Shown here one piece after another: positions 45,784 through 57,926 of a DNA stretch of 64,000 bases. Position 1 is the stretch's first letter; every line of letters starts with the position of its first letter. A program made the position numbers and the translations under genes. The notes beneath the pieces were generated by a model, which saw only the letters and a list, made by a program, of their open reading frames with translations, did no database searches and was not told the origin of the DNA. Where the stretch lies: NCBI RefSeq assembly GCF_029407905.1, contig NC_073626.1, positions 83,169,482-83,233,481 on the forward strand, written 5' to 3'. The stretch is from Bubalus kerabau (taxonomy: Eukaryota; Chordata; Mammalia; Artiodactyla; Bovidae).

Positions 45784-46295
45784 GTTATACACTCAAAAGA
45801 AACTAAAGCATATATCTGCACAAAAAGTTACACACTAAAGTTCATAACAGGTTTATTCATAATAGTCAAAAGGTGCAAAAAAAAAAACAACAACCAACGA
45901 ATGATCAACTGATAAGTGCATAAACAAAATACAATACATACTTATTTGGTAATAAAAAGGAGTGAAGTACTAATACATATTACAACAAAGATGAACCTTG
46001 AAAATATATTAAGAGTGAGAATCACTCGCAAAAAGTACCACATGTTGTATGAATCTATCAATATTTATATGAAATCTCCAGAATAGAAAACACTTAGAGA
46101 TGGAAGGTGAATTAGTGTTTTACAGGAGAAAGAGGGAAACGCGAAGTGATAGGTAGGCAGAAATTGAGTGCTTCATTTGGGGAGTGTTGATGTGGGGGAG
46201 AACCAATACAACATTGTAAAGTAAAAATAAATAAATAAATAAATAAAATCAATTAATTTAAAAACAAGAGAATGTTCTAAAATTAGACAACTGGA

Positions 46296-48817
46296 AAGTA
46301 CAACTTTCCAAACTCGACCAGGAAGAAATAGAAAATCTTAACAGACCCATCACAAGCACAGAAATTGAAACAGTAATCAAAAATCTTCCAGCAAACAAAA
46401 GCCCAGGTCCAGACGGCTTCACAGCTGAATTCTACCAAAAATTTAGAGAAGAGCTAACACCTATCCTGCTCAAACTCTTCCAGAAAATTGCAGAGGATGG
46501 TAAACTTCCAAACTCATTCTATGAGGCCACCATCACCCTAATACCAAAACCTGACAAAGATCCCACAAAAAAAAAAAGAAAACTACAGGCCACTATCACT
46601 GATGAACATAGATGCAAAAATCCTTAACAAAATTCTAGCAATCAGAATCCAACAACACATTAAAAAGATCATACACCATGACCAAGTGGGCTTTATCCCA
46701 GGGATGCAAGGATTCTTCACTATCCGCAAATCAATCAATGTAATACACCACATTAACAAATTGAAAAATAAAAACCATATGATTATCTCAATAGATGCAG
46801 AGAAAGCCTTTGACAAAATTCAACATCCATTTATGATCAAAACTCTCCAGAAAGCAGGAATAGAAGGAACATACCTCAACATAATAAAAGCTATATATGA
46901 CAAACCCACAGCAAACATTATCCTCAATGGTGAAAAATTGAAAGCATTTCCTCTAAAGTCAGGAACAAGACAAGGGTGCCCACTTTCACCATTACTATTC
47001 AACATAGTTTTGGAAGTTTTGGCCACAGCAATCAGAGCAGAAAAAGAAATAAAAGGAATCCAATTTGGAAAAGAAGAAGTAAAGCTCTCACTGTTTGCAG
47101 ATGACATGATCCTCTACATATAAAACCCTAAAGACTCCACCAGAAAATTACTAGAACTAACCAATGACTATAGTAAAGTTGCAGGATATAAAATCAACAC
47201 ACAGAAATCCCTTGCATTCCTATACACTAATAATGAGAAAACAGAAAGAGAAATTAAGGAAACAATTCCATTCACCATTGCAACGGAAAGAACAAAATAC
47301 TTAGGAATATATCTACCTAAAGAAACTAAAGACCTATATATAGAAAACTATAAAACACTGGTGAAAGAAATCAAAGAGGACACTAACAGATGGAGAAATA
47401 TACCATGTTCATGGATTGGAAGAATCAATATAATGAAAATGAGTATACTACCCAAAGCAATTTATAGATTCAATGCAATCCCTATCAAGCTACCAACAGC
47501 ATTCTTCACAGAGCTAGAACAAATAATTTCACAATTTGTATGGAAATACAAAAAACCTCGAATAGCCAAAGCGATCTTGAGAAAGAAGAATGGAACTGGA
47601 GGAATCAACCTACCTGACTTCAGGCTCTACTACAAAGCCACAGTTATCAAGACAGTATGGTACTGGCACAAAGACAGAAATATAGATCAATGGAACAAAA
47701 TAGAAAGCCCAGAGATAAATCCACGCACATATGGACACCTTATCTTTGACAAAGGAGGCAAGAATATACACTGGATTAAAGACAATCTCTTTAACAAGTG
47801 GTTTTGGGAAATCTGGTCAACCACTTGTAAAAGAATGAAACTAGAACACTTCCTAACACCATACACAAAAATAAACTAAAAATGGATTAAAGATCTCAAC
47901 CTAAGACCAGAAACTATAAAACTCCTAGAGGAGAACATAGGCAAAACACTCTCTGACATACATCACAGCAGGATCCTCTATGACCCACCTCCCAGAATAT
48001 TGGAAATAAAAGCAAAAATAAACAAATGGGACCTAATTAACCTTAAAAGCTTCTGCACATCAAAGGAAACTATTAGCAAGGTGAAAAGACAGCCTTCAGA
48101 ATGGAGAAGATAATAGCAAATGAAGCAACTGACAAACAACTAATCTCGAGAATATACAAGCAACTCCTACAGCTCAACTCCAGAAAAATAAATGACCCAG
48201 TCAAAAAATGGGCCAAAGAACTAAACAGACATTTCTCCAAAGAAGACATACAGATGGCTAACAAACACATGAAAAGATGCTCAACGTCACTCATTATCAG
48301 AGAAATGCAAATCAAAACCACTATGAGGTACCATTTCACACCAGTCAGAATGGCTGCGATCCAAAAGTCTACAAGCAATAAATGCTGGAGAGGGTGTGGA
48401 GAAAAAGGAACCCTCTTCCACTGTTGGTGGGAATGCAAACTAGTACAGCCACTATGGAGAACAGTGTGGAGATTCCTTAAAAAACTGGAAAGAGACCTGC
48501 CTTATGATCCAGCAATCCCACTGCTGGGCATACACACTGAGGAAACCAGAAGGGAAAGACACACGTGTACCCCAATGTTCATCGCAGCACTGTTTATAAT
48601 AGCCAGGACATGGAAGCAACCTAGATGTCCATCAGCAGATGAATGGATAAGAAAGCGTTGGTACATATACACAATGGAGTATTACTCAGCCATTAAAAAG
48701 AATACATTTGAATCAGTTCTAATGAGGTGGATGAAACTGGAGCCTATTATACAGAGTGAAGTAAGCCAGAAAGAAAAACACCAATACAGTATACTAATGC
48801 ATATATATGGAATTTAG
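46296..48817 (+). pseudogene. L1 copy 3A ORF2, partial and disabled
   Basis: It starts within the RT finger region ('SPGPDGF' zone follows). A 1 bp loss lies near 46316 and four extra A's near 46567-46577. Frame 46602-47123 holds 'SIDAEKAFDKIQ', 'SGTRQGCPLSPLLFN' and an intact FADD, then stops at TAA 47121-47123, the same codon as the TAA at 5759-5761 of copy 1. Further lesions are TAA at 47877-47879 (Ser in copies 1 and 2) and a lost G near 48101. The C-terminal part (48101-48817) with the Cys/His segment is open to the normal stop. Confidence 0.94.
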
Positions 48818-49165
48818 AAAGATGGTAATAATAACCCTGTGTACGAGACAGCAAAAGAGACACTGATGTACAGAACAGTCTTATGGACTCTGTGAGAGAG
48901 GGAGAGGGTGGGAAGATTTGGGAGAATGGCATTGAAACATGTAAAATATCATGCATGAAACGAGTTGCCAGTCCAGGTTCGATGCACGATACTGGATGCT
49001 TGGGGCTGGTGCACTGGGACGACCCAGAGGGATGGAATGGGGAGGGAGGAGGGAGGAGGGTTCAGGATGGGGAACACATGTATACCTGTGATGGATTCAT
49101 TTTGATATTTGGCGAAACTAATACAATTAGTAAAGTTTAAAAATAAAATAAAATTAAAAAAAAAA

Positions 49166-49773
49166 TGGGCCAAAGATCTAAATAGATATTTCTCCAAAGA
49201 AGACATACAGATGGCTAACAAACACATGAAAAGATGCTCAATGTCACTCATTATCAGAGAAATGCAAATCAAAACCACTATGAGATACCATTTCACACCA
49301 GTCAGAATGGCTGCGATCCAAAAGTCTACAAGCAATAAATGCTGGAGAGGGTGTGAAGAAAAGGGAACCCTCTTACACTGTCGGTGGGAATGCAAACTAG
49401 TACAGCCACTATGGAGAACAGTGTGGAGATTCCTTAAAAAACTGGAAAGAGACCTGTCTTATGATCCAGCAATCCCACTGCTGGGCATACACACTGAGGA
49501 AACCAGAAGGGAAAGACACACGTGTACCCCTATGTTCATCACAGCACTGTTTATAATAGCCAGGACATGGAAGCAACCTAGATGTCCATCAGCAGATGAA
49601 TGGATAAGAAAGCTGTGGTACATATACACAAGGAGTATTACTCAGCCATTAATAAGAATACATTTGAATCAGTTCTAATGAGGTGGATGAAACTGGAGCC
49701 TATTATACAGAGTGAAGTAAGCCAGAAAGAAAAACACCAATACAGTATACAAATGCATATATATGGAATTTAG
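49166..49773 (+). pseudogene. L1 copy 3B ORF2 C-terminal remnant
   Basis: The C-terminal ORF2 end begins at the 'KKWAKDLNRYFSKEDIQMAN' region. It includes the Cys-rich block 'CWRGCEEKGTLLHCRWECKL'; one Gly of copy 1 is Glu here and Trp is Arg. A lost base near 49633 breaks the frame after 'YIYT'. The normal terminator position is 49771-49773. The 3'UTR and A-rich tail follow to 50139. Confidence 0.9.
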
Positions 49774-50279
49774 AAAGATGGTAACAATAACCCTGTATAC
49801 GAGACAGCAAAAGAAACACTGATGTATAGAACAGTCTTATGGACTCTGTGGGAGAGGGAGAGGGTGGGATGATTTGGGAGAATGGCATTGAAATATGTAT
49901 AATATCATGTATGAAACGAGTCACCAGTCCAGGTTCGATGTACGATACTGGATGCTTGGGGCTGGTGCACTGGGACGACCCAGAGGGATGGTATGGGGAG
50001 GGAGAAAGGAGTAGGGTTCAGGATGGAGAACACATGTATACCTGTGGAGGATTCATTTTGATATATGGCAAAACCAATACAATATTGTAAAGTTAAAAAA
50101 TAAAATAAAATCAAGATAAAAAAATAAAAATAAAAAAAATAAAATTAGACAACTGGACTGATGCAAAAGTCCATGAAAATACAAAACAACCCAGTGAATT
50201 TCATACTTTTAAAGGGTGAATTTTAAGATATGTGAATTATCTCAAGTTATTCTAAAATGTAAATTGACAAATAGAATAC

Positions 50280-50716
50280 TGAACTATATATGAAAGGATA
50301 ATATCCCTTGACCAAGTAGATTTTATCCTAGGATTATCCTCTTTGAAAATCCAGAACCACAATTTTATCAGTAAATGCAGGACTAATGGCTTTTTTACTT
50401 TTAACACACTTGAGATATATTCACAAAGGAGAATACATCAAAATCATACCATTAATTTACTATGCAAAGTAAAGGAGAAATCCATTCCTAAGTATTTACA
50501 CAAGATATGTGAAAATTTACATTAATACAAAAAGTTGATTGTGAATGTACACAGCAAAATATACATATTTTGTTATTTGTAAAAGAAGCAACTTAAATGT
50601 CCATTGGCAGAGAAATGGATAAGAAAGTTGTGGCACATATACACAATGGAATATTACTCAGCTATAAAAAATAATGCATTTGAGTCAGTTCTAATAAGGT
50701 GGATAAAACTGGAGCC
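50280..50716 (+). mobile_element. Older L1 fragment, left part
   Basis: Diverged L1 coding sequence: an RT phrase near 50306 ('ccttgaccaagtagatttta'), then with deletions the C-terminal phrase 'ggcagagaaatggataagaa' and 'gagtcagttctaataaggtg'. A BovB interrupts it at 50717. It resumes at 51358. Confidence 0.82.
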
Positions 50717-51357
50717 AGAAATAGATGGGGAAACAGTGGAAACACTGCCAGACTTTATTTTTTTGGGCTCCAAAATCACTACAGATGGTGACTGCAGCCA
50801 TGAAATTAAAAGACTCTTACTCCTTGGAAGGAAAGTTATGACCAACCTAAACAACATATTCAAAAGCAGAGACATTACTTTGCCAACTAAGGTCCATCTA
50901 GTCAAGGCTATGGTTTTTCCAGTGGTCATGTATGGATGTGCGAGTTGGACTGTGAAGAAGGCTGAGCTCCGAAGAATTGATGCTTTTGAACTGTGGTGCT
51001 GGAGAAGACTCTTGAGAGAGTCCCTTGGACTGCAAGGAGATCCAACCAGTCCATTCTGAAGGAGATCAGTCCTGGGATTTCTTTGGAGGGAATGATGCTG
51101 AAGCTGAAACTCCAGTACTTTGGCCACCTCATGGGAAGAGTTGACTCATTGGAAAAGACTCTGATGCTGGGAGGGATTGGGAGCAGGAGGAGAAGGGGAC
51201 GACAGAGGATGAGATGGCTGGATGGCATCACTGAGTCGATGGACGTGAGTCTGAGTGAACTCCGGGAGTTGGTGATGGATAGGCAGGCCTGGTGTGCTGC
51301 GATTCATGGGGTCTCAAAGAGTCGGACACGACTGAGCGACTGAACTGAACTGAACTG
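50717..51357 (+). mobile_element. BovB 3' fragment inside older L1
   Basis: Sense BovB, 5'-truncated at 'agaaatagatggggaaacag'. It reads through the pol C-terminal region ('TLPDFIFLGSKITTDGDCSH', 'MLKLKLQYFGHLMGRVDSLE') with one frameshift near 51018, and ends in (TGAAC)n. The L1 continues at once on both sides with one or two bases missing and no duplication. Confidence 0.93.
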
Positions 51358-51785
51358 ATTATACAGAGTGAAGTAAGTCAGAAAGAAAAACACCAATGTA
51401 GTATATTAACACATATATATAGAATTTAGAAAGATGGTAACGACGACCCTATATGCAAGACAGTAAAAGAAATACAGATGTAAAGAACAGACTTTTGGAC
51501 CCTGTGGGCGAAGGTGAGGGTGGGATGATTTTTGAGAATAGCATTGAAACATGTATATCACAATATGTTAAATAGATGGCCAGCCCAAGTTTGATGTATG
51601 AAGCAGGGCACTCAAAGCTGGTGCACTGGGACAACCCAAAGGGATGGGATGGGGAGGGAGGTGGTAGAGGCATTCAGGACCAGGAAACACATGTACACCT
51701 GTGGCTGGTTCATGTCAATGTATGGCAAAAACCACCACAATATTGTAAAGCAATTAGCCTCCAATTAAAATAAATTAATTAATTT
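51358..51785 (+). mobile_element. Older L1 3' end, right part
   Basis: From 'ttatacagagtgaagtaagt' through a diverged bovine L1 3'UTR (G-rich block near 51645) to 'gcaattagcctccaattaaa' and an A-rich tail. It is the continuation of the part at 50280-50716. Confidence 0.88.
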
Positions 51786-54099
51786 TAAAAAAGACACCAA
51801 CAAATGCAATCTTAATTGCATTCATCTCCTATTGAAAGACAAGTACCTCTGAGAAGAGCAGCACCACCCCTTTATTTGATAGTAGATACCATTAGCGAGA
51901 ATGGAAAGAATTTAAGAGCTATGGATACCTGAGGGGGCTGGGCGAGATCAACTTCAAAAAATAGAGGAACCTATGGAGAAAAGACACATGGTTGCATTGT
52001 GACCCTCTATGAAAACCTGCTTTTCTAACATAAATATCAATATGATGTTCTACCCTGGGGATGGAAAAATAAAAGCTGAGGTATTACCACTTTTTATCTT
52101 CTCTATGCTAGACTTTTTTGTGTGGGTATCATTTATGCCTCTCCTCATTCATATTTTTAGAACATCCTTCCTAATCAATAATTTGTAGCCACAACCTAAA
52201 ATTAATACCAACTGCCTGTCTTATCTTTGGGTGTAGGCTAGCACAAGGTTTTCATCTGTCTCATTTTCCAGCTCCATGAACTAAAAATAACATCCATACC
52301 TGAAAGGAACAAAAAGAATGTATAAGGCCTGATAACTGATAAGGAAAGGAATGTAATTTCCAGAAAGCTGTGGAAAGCAAAATAAAATTAAAATAAAGAT
52401 AACTTCAAAATAACAACATTCTTTTAAAGAGGCACTTAAAGGGCACTGTGGAATGAAGGCTCATTTATCATCCCCATATTCATCAGCTTATGAAATATTA
52501 TAGTTTCTAAAAAGCCCAGTCCCTCATAGATACAAAGCCAGAAAATCAATTTTAGAATCACAAGAAGTAATGGTAGGTATTAGCAATGAGGCACTTTGCA
52601 AGTCTTTAAGCTTCTTTTTACCCATTTTTAATGGCAAGGGGGCAATAGCGTATTGTGGACCAAAATAATGTTTTGTTTTGTTTTTCTCTTTCCAACAGTA
52701 TTCAAAAAAAGAAAAAACCTTTTTATTTAGAGTGGTTTAGAATGAGCTTCCCAATCTATACTCTCTAGGAACGCTTTTAGTCCTTAGGAAAGATTTTTCC
52801 TTCAAGCAGATGCACTGGTTTTAAGCAAAAATTGAAAACTCAAAATAGTTATTTTGCCCTGATCCAAAGTATGTATACATTCTATGATTACTTCCTTGAG
52901 AAGGGCTACAGCATGAAACTTAGCCAAAATAAAATGGAACTATTTTTCCCCAGAAGTAAAAAAAAATTCCCAATTTTGGAGGAAAAGTTTCCTAATCTGT
53001 CATCTTCCCATAATCCTATGGCAAAAAATTTTTACGTAATTAATTGATTCAAAACACTTTTCATCCTAAAAGCTTTTTTTTTTTCTTTTTTTATCATGTC
53101 CATGAAACCTTCTTGAAAAGTATCAATTCATCCTTTCCATATGTGTCATTAATTTGAAGCTGCTTCCCAAAAGCCTAGGTTTCAGACTACCTGTGCAAAG
53201 GTCTTCTAAAGAAATTGGAATACAACATCTGCAAGCCAACGACAAGTTTGGCAAAGCATCTTTATATAGACTAACAAAGTGGAGTAACAAAAAGAAAATC
53301 AAGACTCATTTTATAACTTCTAGCAGAAAAGTGAGTCTGAAAGTGAGTCTGTCCTACCCTCTACAAGTCATTATAGGTTTGATACATTGCATGCCTTCAA
53401 GTTGATCAGAGGAAACAAACAAGATGCACTGGCAAGGTTAGTTTTCCATTCTCCATTTTCTGAAGTAGACTGCCTAGATCAGGAATGAAACTCTACAGTT
53501 TTGTGTATAGCAAAGCAAAAGGACTGTTTAGATAAATCCAAGAGAGTATATCCCAAGGTTTAGAGTTTAGCAAGACAATTAGATATTTTATATCTAATAT
53601 ATTTATATCTATATATATTTAAGAGGCGCTTGAAACTCTGAAGAGTGATTACAAAAATAACTTTAAATTTGTAAAATTATTGCTGCATTCCTATGCCTCA
53701 TAGATTCTTTCTGTATCATTTTATCTCTGCCAGAGTACAGCCTCAGAAATGTAAAATCCACATAAAATATGTCACATATCACGTCATTCTGAAATCATTG
53801 GATCCAAAGAGCAGAATCTAATATATCCCCTAACTTTTGGTTCTCAATTCTGAGAACTTTAATTAGCATGAGTGACTGAGCCAGCCACTCTTTCAGGCAA
53901 GAGATAGACCCAAGTTCAGTATAATTATCCTACTGGACTTTTGTTTCTGTTCCTGTATCTTATCAGTGGGGAAGGATGACGAATCCGGCATAAAAAGTAT
54001 CTGCAATCAATTCCTTCCAGGTTGAAACTTCTGGGCTTTAAGCCTTGTAGTGACTCATAGTCCTGGAGACCTTCAAATTGCCTGGGAAACATTTAATGC
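51786..54099. other. Sparse non-coding DNA
   Basis: I recognise no gene or transposon. Features are two A/T homopolymers (52970, 53073-53082) and an ATATCTATATATA-type tract near 53590-53620. The 71- and 83-codon frames at 52832 and 53154 lack any family resemblance. Confidence 0.5.
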
Positions 54100-54348
54100 C
54101 AGTGCTTGGAGTACAGCCTGCACATTCTGATTTAATTGATCTGTAGAAGGGCCCTGGGTTTTATATTTTTGAGATTCCAGTCTTTAACCATTGTTAACAA
54201 CTGCTGTTGTAGAGATTAAAAAACCTTAACAAATAGTAATATCATCTAAAGAGCTTATTAAAATGCAGATTCTAATTCAGTATGTTTGAAACAGGGCCTG
54301 AAATTTTACATTTCTCAAAAGCTCTCAGGTCACTCTGAGGCTGCCCTT
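54100..54348. mobile_element. MER5-like hAT DNA transposon remnants
   Basis: 'gagcttattaaaatgcagat' with 'tctaattcagtatgtttgaa' and 'ctcaaaagctctcaggtcac' (about 54250-54348) is the layout of MER5A-type non-autonomous hAT elements. 'cattctgatttaattgatct' near 54125 may be part of a second, inverted copy. It is old and without clear 8 bp duplications. Confidence 0.55.
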
Positions 54349-54417
54349 ATATAGACCACATTTTTTTTAATTCATTTTTTATTGAAGAATAATTGCTTTA
54401 CATATAGACCACATTTT
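54349..54417 (-). mobile_element. 37 bp L1 3'-end insertion with 16 bp target-site duplication
   Basis: Between identical copies of 'atatagaccacatttt' (54349-54364, 54402-54417) lie only 37 bp: T/A-rich sequence ending 'ttgaagaataattgctttac', which is the reverse complement of an older bovine L1 3' terminus. It is one of the shortest recognisable LINE insertions one could hope to see. Confidence 0.85.
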
Positions 54418-56486
54418 GAATTCCAAGATTCTAGATATACTTTTTCTACAAATTGATATGACAACACCAAGGTATATTATCTTCCTAAGCCAAATACAGT
54501 GCACTCATGTCCGTATTTTTTGCAGACTTTTGGGAGGGAGGGTATAGTGGTGCTTGACTATGGAGAAGGTACAGCAAGCACATAGACAAGCTAATCCAAC
54601 CATCAAATTGAATTCATAGCTGATTGCCACCCCTGTATCACCATCACCACCTATGCCCTGCAGCAAAGGTACAGTTTTGGGGACTGAGCCTCCCAAAAGG
54701 TGCTAATCATGAGGTCTAGTGGATAAAGGACTAGGAACCCCAGCCCTACTTTAACCAAAGCAGATTTCTGGAATACTAATTTCTTCAGCTCAGCTATTAA
54801 TATAATCAATCATACCAGTCAGCGCCACTATTCCCTGTCGCTATTTGAAACTATCAAGTATTTTTACAGAGAATGGAGAGAATTTGTCAAACTGAATTAT
54901 ATGTTATATGAAAATGTATAGAACAGATCAATAGTGCTCTGTTCCTAAGGGGCCCTGCCAGGGCTTTTAGGGTGTTTGTATGTGTATGTGTGAGTGAAGT
55001 GTATGTGTATGTATGTGTGTGTGTGAAGATAAATATTCACTGCAGTGAGATTTCACTTTAAATTCACTGCTCACTGGACATGTATACAAAAAATTTTATT
55101 AAGTAAATTTGATGCCAAAACTGTTAGGGTATTGACATAATGCATCATTCAAGTTAAAATAATAACTACATTTTCTACCCATTTTATATAGGTAAAGCAT
55201 CTCTACATTATTATTTCCAACTTTATGTCCTAAAATTAAATTACCTACCTTTTAAGGTTATTAAAATAGAGATGATATGACCATCCATTTGTCTTGGTAT
55301 ATTTTCTTTAGCAATGAAAAATTAACTGAGATTTTCAAGTAAAAATATCCACATAACTTGTCCTTTCAAAATCAAATTGAGTAAGACTTTTCTAAAAGTA
55401 TTAAAGTTTGTTAAATCAATCTATTTAGAGCTGCTAATTAGTGGATGTTTACATACCTATATCTCAGATTCTAGATTCATGTACTTTTTTCAGACTTTAT
55501 ATTCTATTTAATCCAATAATAAAATCCAATCATTAAATGCCTAGTCAGAAATTTCAAAGGACTGTAGAGAAATGCTTTGCTTGAAACCATTTCATGTTAA
55601 TGCTTTTACTAGATCATATAACTCTGCAATAAAGCTAATGCTCCAGATACCTCTAAAATGCTGTAACTTTTTCTAGCACAGGGTTGCTTGTTCTTCCTTA
55701 GGGTATACCCAAAGCTTAGATAAGAGTCAGATGTTCCCTCAAAAGTGATAAGCCAGCAAAGATAAAATGATCTGAGTGTAAAACCTACTTATTTCTCTGC
55801 TAGGCACTCTATGAGAGAAAATACAGGATAATTTTGATTACTCCATTTTCTTACCTAATTTCCCACAGCAGCTTCCTAACCCTCCTCGCCTTGCCTCCAC
55901 ATGTTCACCATACCCACGTTATTGCGTGTGCTTTTCTCCACACACCATGAAAAGATGTCCTTTAAAAATCACACATAATGGAACAGCTCATGGAGTATTT
56001 GTGTGGCAATAATTTGATGCCAGCATTCCTTTCTTGAGGAAATAACAATCCTAATTTTCAATGAAAAAATAATGCAAATGGCTAAACTGAATTTAGGTAC
56101 TGTCTAGGGTAAGACAGTGGCCGTTGATGAAGACAGGGAAGGGGCAGGGGGCGGGGGATGTTCTGGTCCTCTCCTACCTACAAGAGAAGCTGCTGAAAAG
56201 AATTTGGAAAGAACGGGTTTCTAGGAGGAAAAGTCTTCTTTTTGGATCATTAGAATTCTGGCAATTTCCCTGAGGGAAGGTCATATCACTGGCACTTACA
56301 GTCTTTCTTGATGTACTGCTATTTTCATTGGGAGATCTGGTTTCTACATGAATCTTCCCTTGAAGATATTCTCCCAACCACCAGGGAATTTTCTTTGAAT
56401 TGGATTAGGGGATGGTTCTAAACATAAGCACAAGGGCTAGTTTGCCACTGCAGATCACTGAGCACAGGGTAAGCTGCTGAAGCACA
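54418..56486. other. Sparse non-coding DNA
   Basis: A (TG)n/(TATG)n microsatellite lies at about 54976-55024. I recognise no gene or transposon in the rest. The frames at 54505 and 56174 are short and featureless. Confidence 0.5.
54976..55024. repeat. (TG)n / (TATG)n microsatellite
   Basis: Alternating 'tgtatgtgtatgtgtg' and 'tatgtatgtgtgtgtgtg' units, imperfect. Confidence 0.9.
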
Positions 56487-57926
56487 GGAGACAAGCATCA
56501 GTTCAGTTCAGTAGCTCAGTTGTGTCCGACTCTTTGTGACCCCATGGACTGCAATATTCCAGGCTTCCCTATCTAACACCAACTCCAGGAGCTTGCTCAA
56601 ACTCATGTCCATCGAGTTGGTGATGCCATCCAACCATTTCATCCTCTGTTGCCCCCTTCTCCTCCTGCCTTCAATCTTTCCAGCATCAGGGTCTCTTCAA
56701 ACTAGTCAGTTCTTCACATCAGGTAGCCAAAGCATTGGCGTTTCAGCTTTAGCATCAGTCTTTCTACTGAAAATTCAGGACTGATTTCCTTTAATATGGA
56801 CTGGTTGGATCTCCTAGAAGTCCAAGGGACTCTCAAGAGTCTTCTCCAACATCACAGTTCAAAAGCATCAGTTGCTCAGTGCTCAGCTTTCTTTATAGTC
56901 CAACTCTCACATCCAAACATGACTACAGGAAAAACCACAGCTCTGACTATACAGACCTTTGTTGGCAGAGTAACATCTCTGCTTTTTGATATCCATTTAG
57001 GTTGGTCATAGCTTTTCTTCCAAGGAGCATAGTGCTGCATTCAATATACTGGCAAATTTGGAAAACTCAGCAGTGGCCACAGGACTGGAAAAGGTCAGTT
57101 TTCATTTCAATCCCAAAGAAGGACAAGCTCAAACAATGTTCAAACTACCACACAATTGCACTCATATCACATGCTAGCAAAGTAATGCTCAAAATTCTCT
57201 AAGCCCGGCTTCAACAGTACATGTACTGTGAACTTCCAGATGTTCAAGCTAGATTTAGAAAAGGCAGAGGAACCAGAGATCAAATTGCCAAGAACCGTAG
57301 GATCATAGAAAAAGCAAGAAAATTAAAAACAAAAACAAAAACCATCTACTTCTGCTTTACTGATTATGCCAAAGCCTTTGACTATGTAGATCACAACAAA
57401 CTGTGGAAAATTCTTAAAGAGATGGGAATAGCAGAGACCTTACCTGCTTCCTGAGAAATCTGTATGCAGGTCAAGAAGTAAGTTAGAACCGGACATGGAA
57501 CAACTGACTGGTTCCAAATTGGGAAAGGAGTACGTCAAGGTTGTATGCTGTCATTTAACTTATTTAACTTATATGCAGAGTACATCATGTGAAATGCCAG
57601 GCTGGATGAGGCACAAGCTGGAATCAAGACGACCAGGAGAAATATCAATAACTTCAGATAGGCATACGACACCACTCTTATGGCACAAAGTGAAGAGGTA
57701 CTAAAGAACCTCTTGACAAAAGTGAAAGAGGAGAGTGAAAAAGCTGGCTTAAAAGTCAACATTCAAAAAACTAAGATCATGGCATCTGGTCCCATCACTT
57801 CATGGCAAATAGATGGGGAAACAATGGAAACAGTGACAGACTTTTATTTTCTTGGGCTCCAAAATCACTGCAGATGGTGACTGCAGCCATGAAATTAAAA
57901 GACACTTGCTCCTTGGAGACAAGCAT
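56487..57926 (-). mobile_element. Second BovB with 5' inversion (twin priming), exact target-site duplication
   Basis: The left arm, 56499-about 57027, is minus-strand BovB 3' end, reaching the 'LLGRK.MTNLD' region. The right arm, about 57028-57914, is plus-strand BovB from 'VLHS..WQIWKTQQWPQDW' to 'CSHEIKR' just upstream of the same point. The arms meet around the shared 'ctccttgga'. 'ggagacaagcat' flanks the unit at 56487-56498 and 57915-57926. It is independent of the insertion at 33690-35887, with different breakpoints. Confidence 0.95.
57028..57914 (+). pseudogene. BovB pol RT core on the inverted arm, degraded
   Basis: Plus frames 57002-57202 ('NYHTIALISHASKVMLKIL'), 57221-57454 ('FRKGRGTRDQIAKN', 'FTDYAKAFDYVDHNKLWKIL') and 57495-57880 follow the RT order with frameshifts between. 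The YADD box is destroyed: the Tyr codon reads TAG (57659-57661) and the first Asp reads TAC (57665-57667). Confidence 0.92.

Larger units (their letters stand above)
42960..46250 (+). mobile_element. Ancient L1, ORF1 end to 3' end, with later insertions
   Basis: In order: ORF1 end and inter-ORF region ('caagaaattctgaaggaagt', near 43070), ORF2 start ('caatcaaaagaagagattgg' near 43650), endonuclease/linker remnants (43930-44200), C-terminal coding ('gtgaaaagatgctcagaatc' near 44338) and 3' coding ('cgatccagcaattatactcc' near 44832). It continues past the LTR at 45784 and ends in an A-rich 3' tail at about 46213-46250. Internal parts of ORF2 are deleted. Two SINEs and a solo LTR are inserted. 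Confidence 0.82.
46278..50157 (+). mobile_element. L1 copy 3: two successive L1 3' ends inside one target-site duplication
   Basis: 'taaaattagacaactgga' occurs at 46278-46295 and 50140-50157. Between them lies L1 segment A (46296-49165), 5'-truncated in the RT domain, with a complete 3'UTR and A-rich tail, immediately followed by segment B (49166-50139), the last 975 bp of a second L1 with its own 3'UTR and tail. Both are plus-strand and of the young bovine type. Either B landed in the tail of A, or A's transcript carried B as a downstream transduced piece. Confidence 0.93.

Noticed and set aside
46296..49165. Copy 3A as a segmental duplicate of copy 1
   Set aside because: It is 5'-truncated at an 18 bp target-site duplication unrelated to the flanks of copy 1, so it arose by retrotransposition.
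52832..53405. Two frames of 71 and 83 codons as host exons
   Set aside because: No domain, no codon bias impression and no convincing splice signals; such lengths occur by chance in AT-rich DNA.
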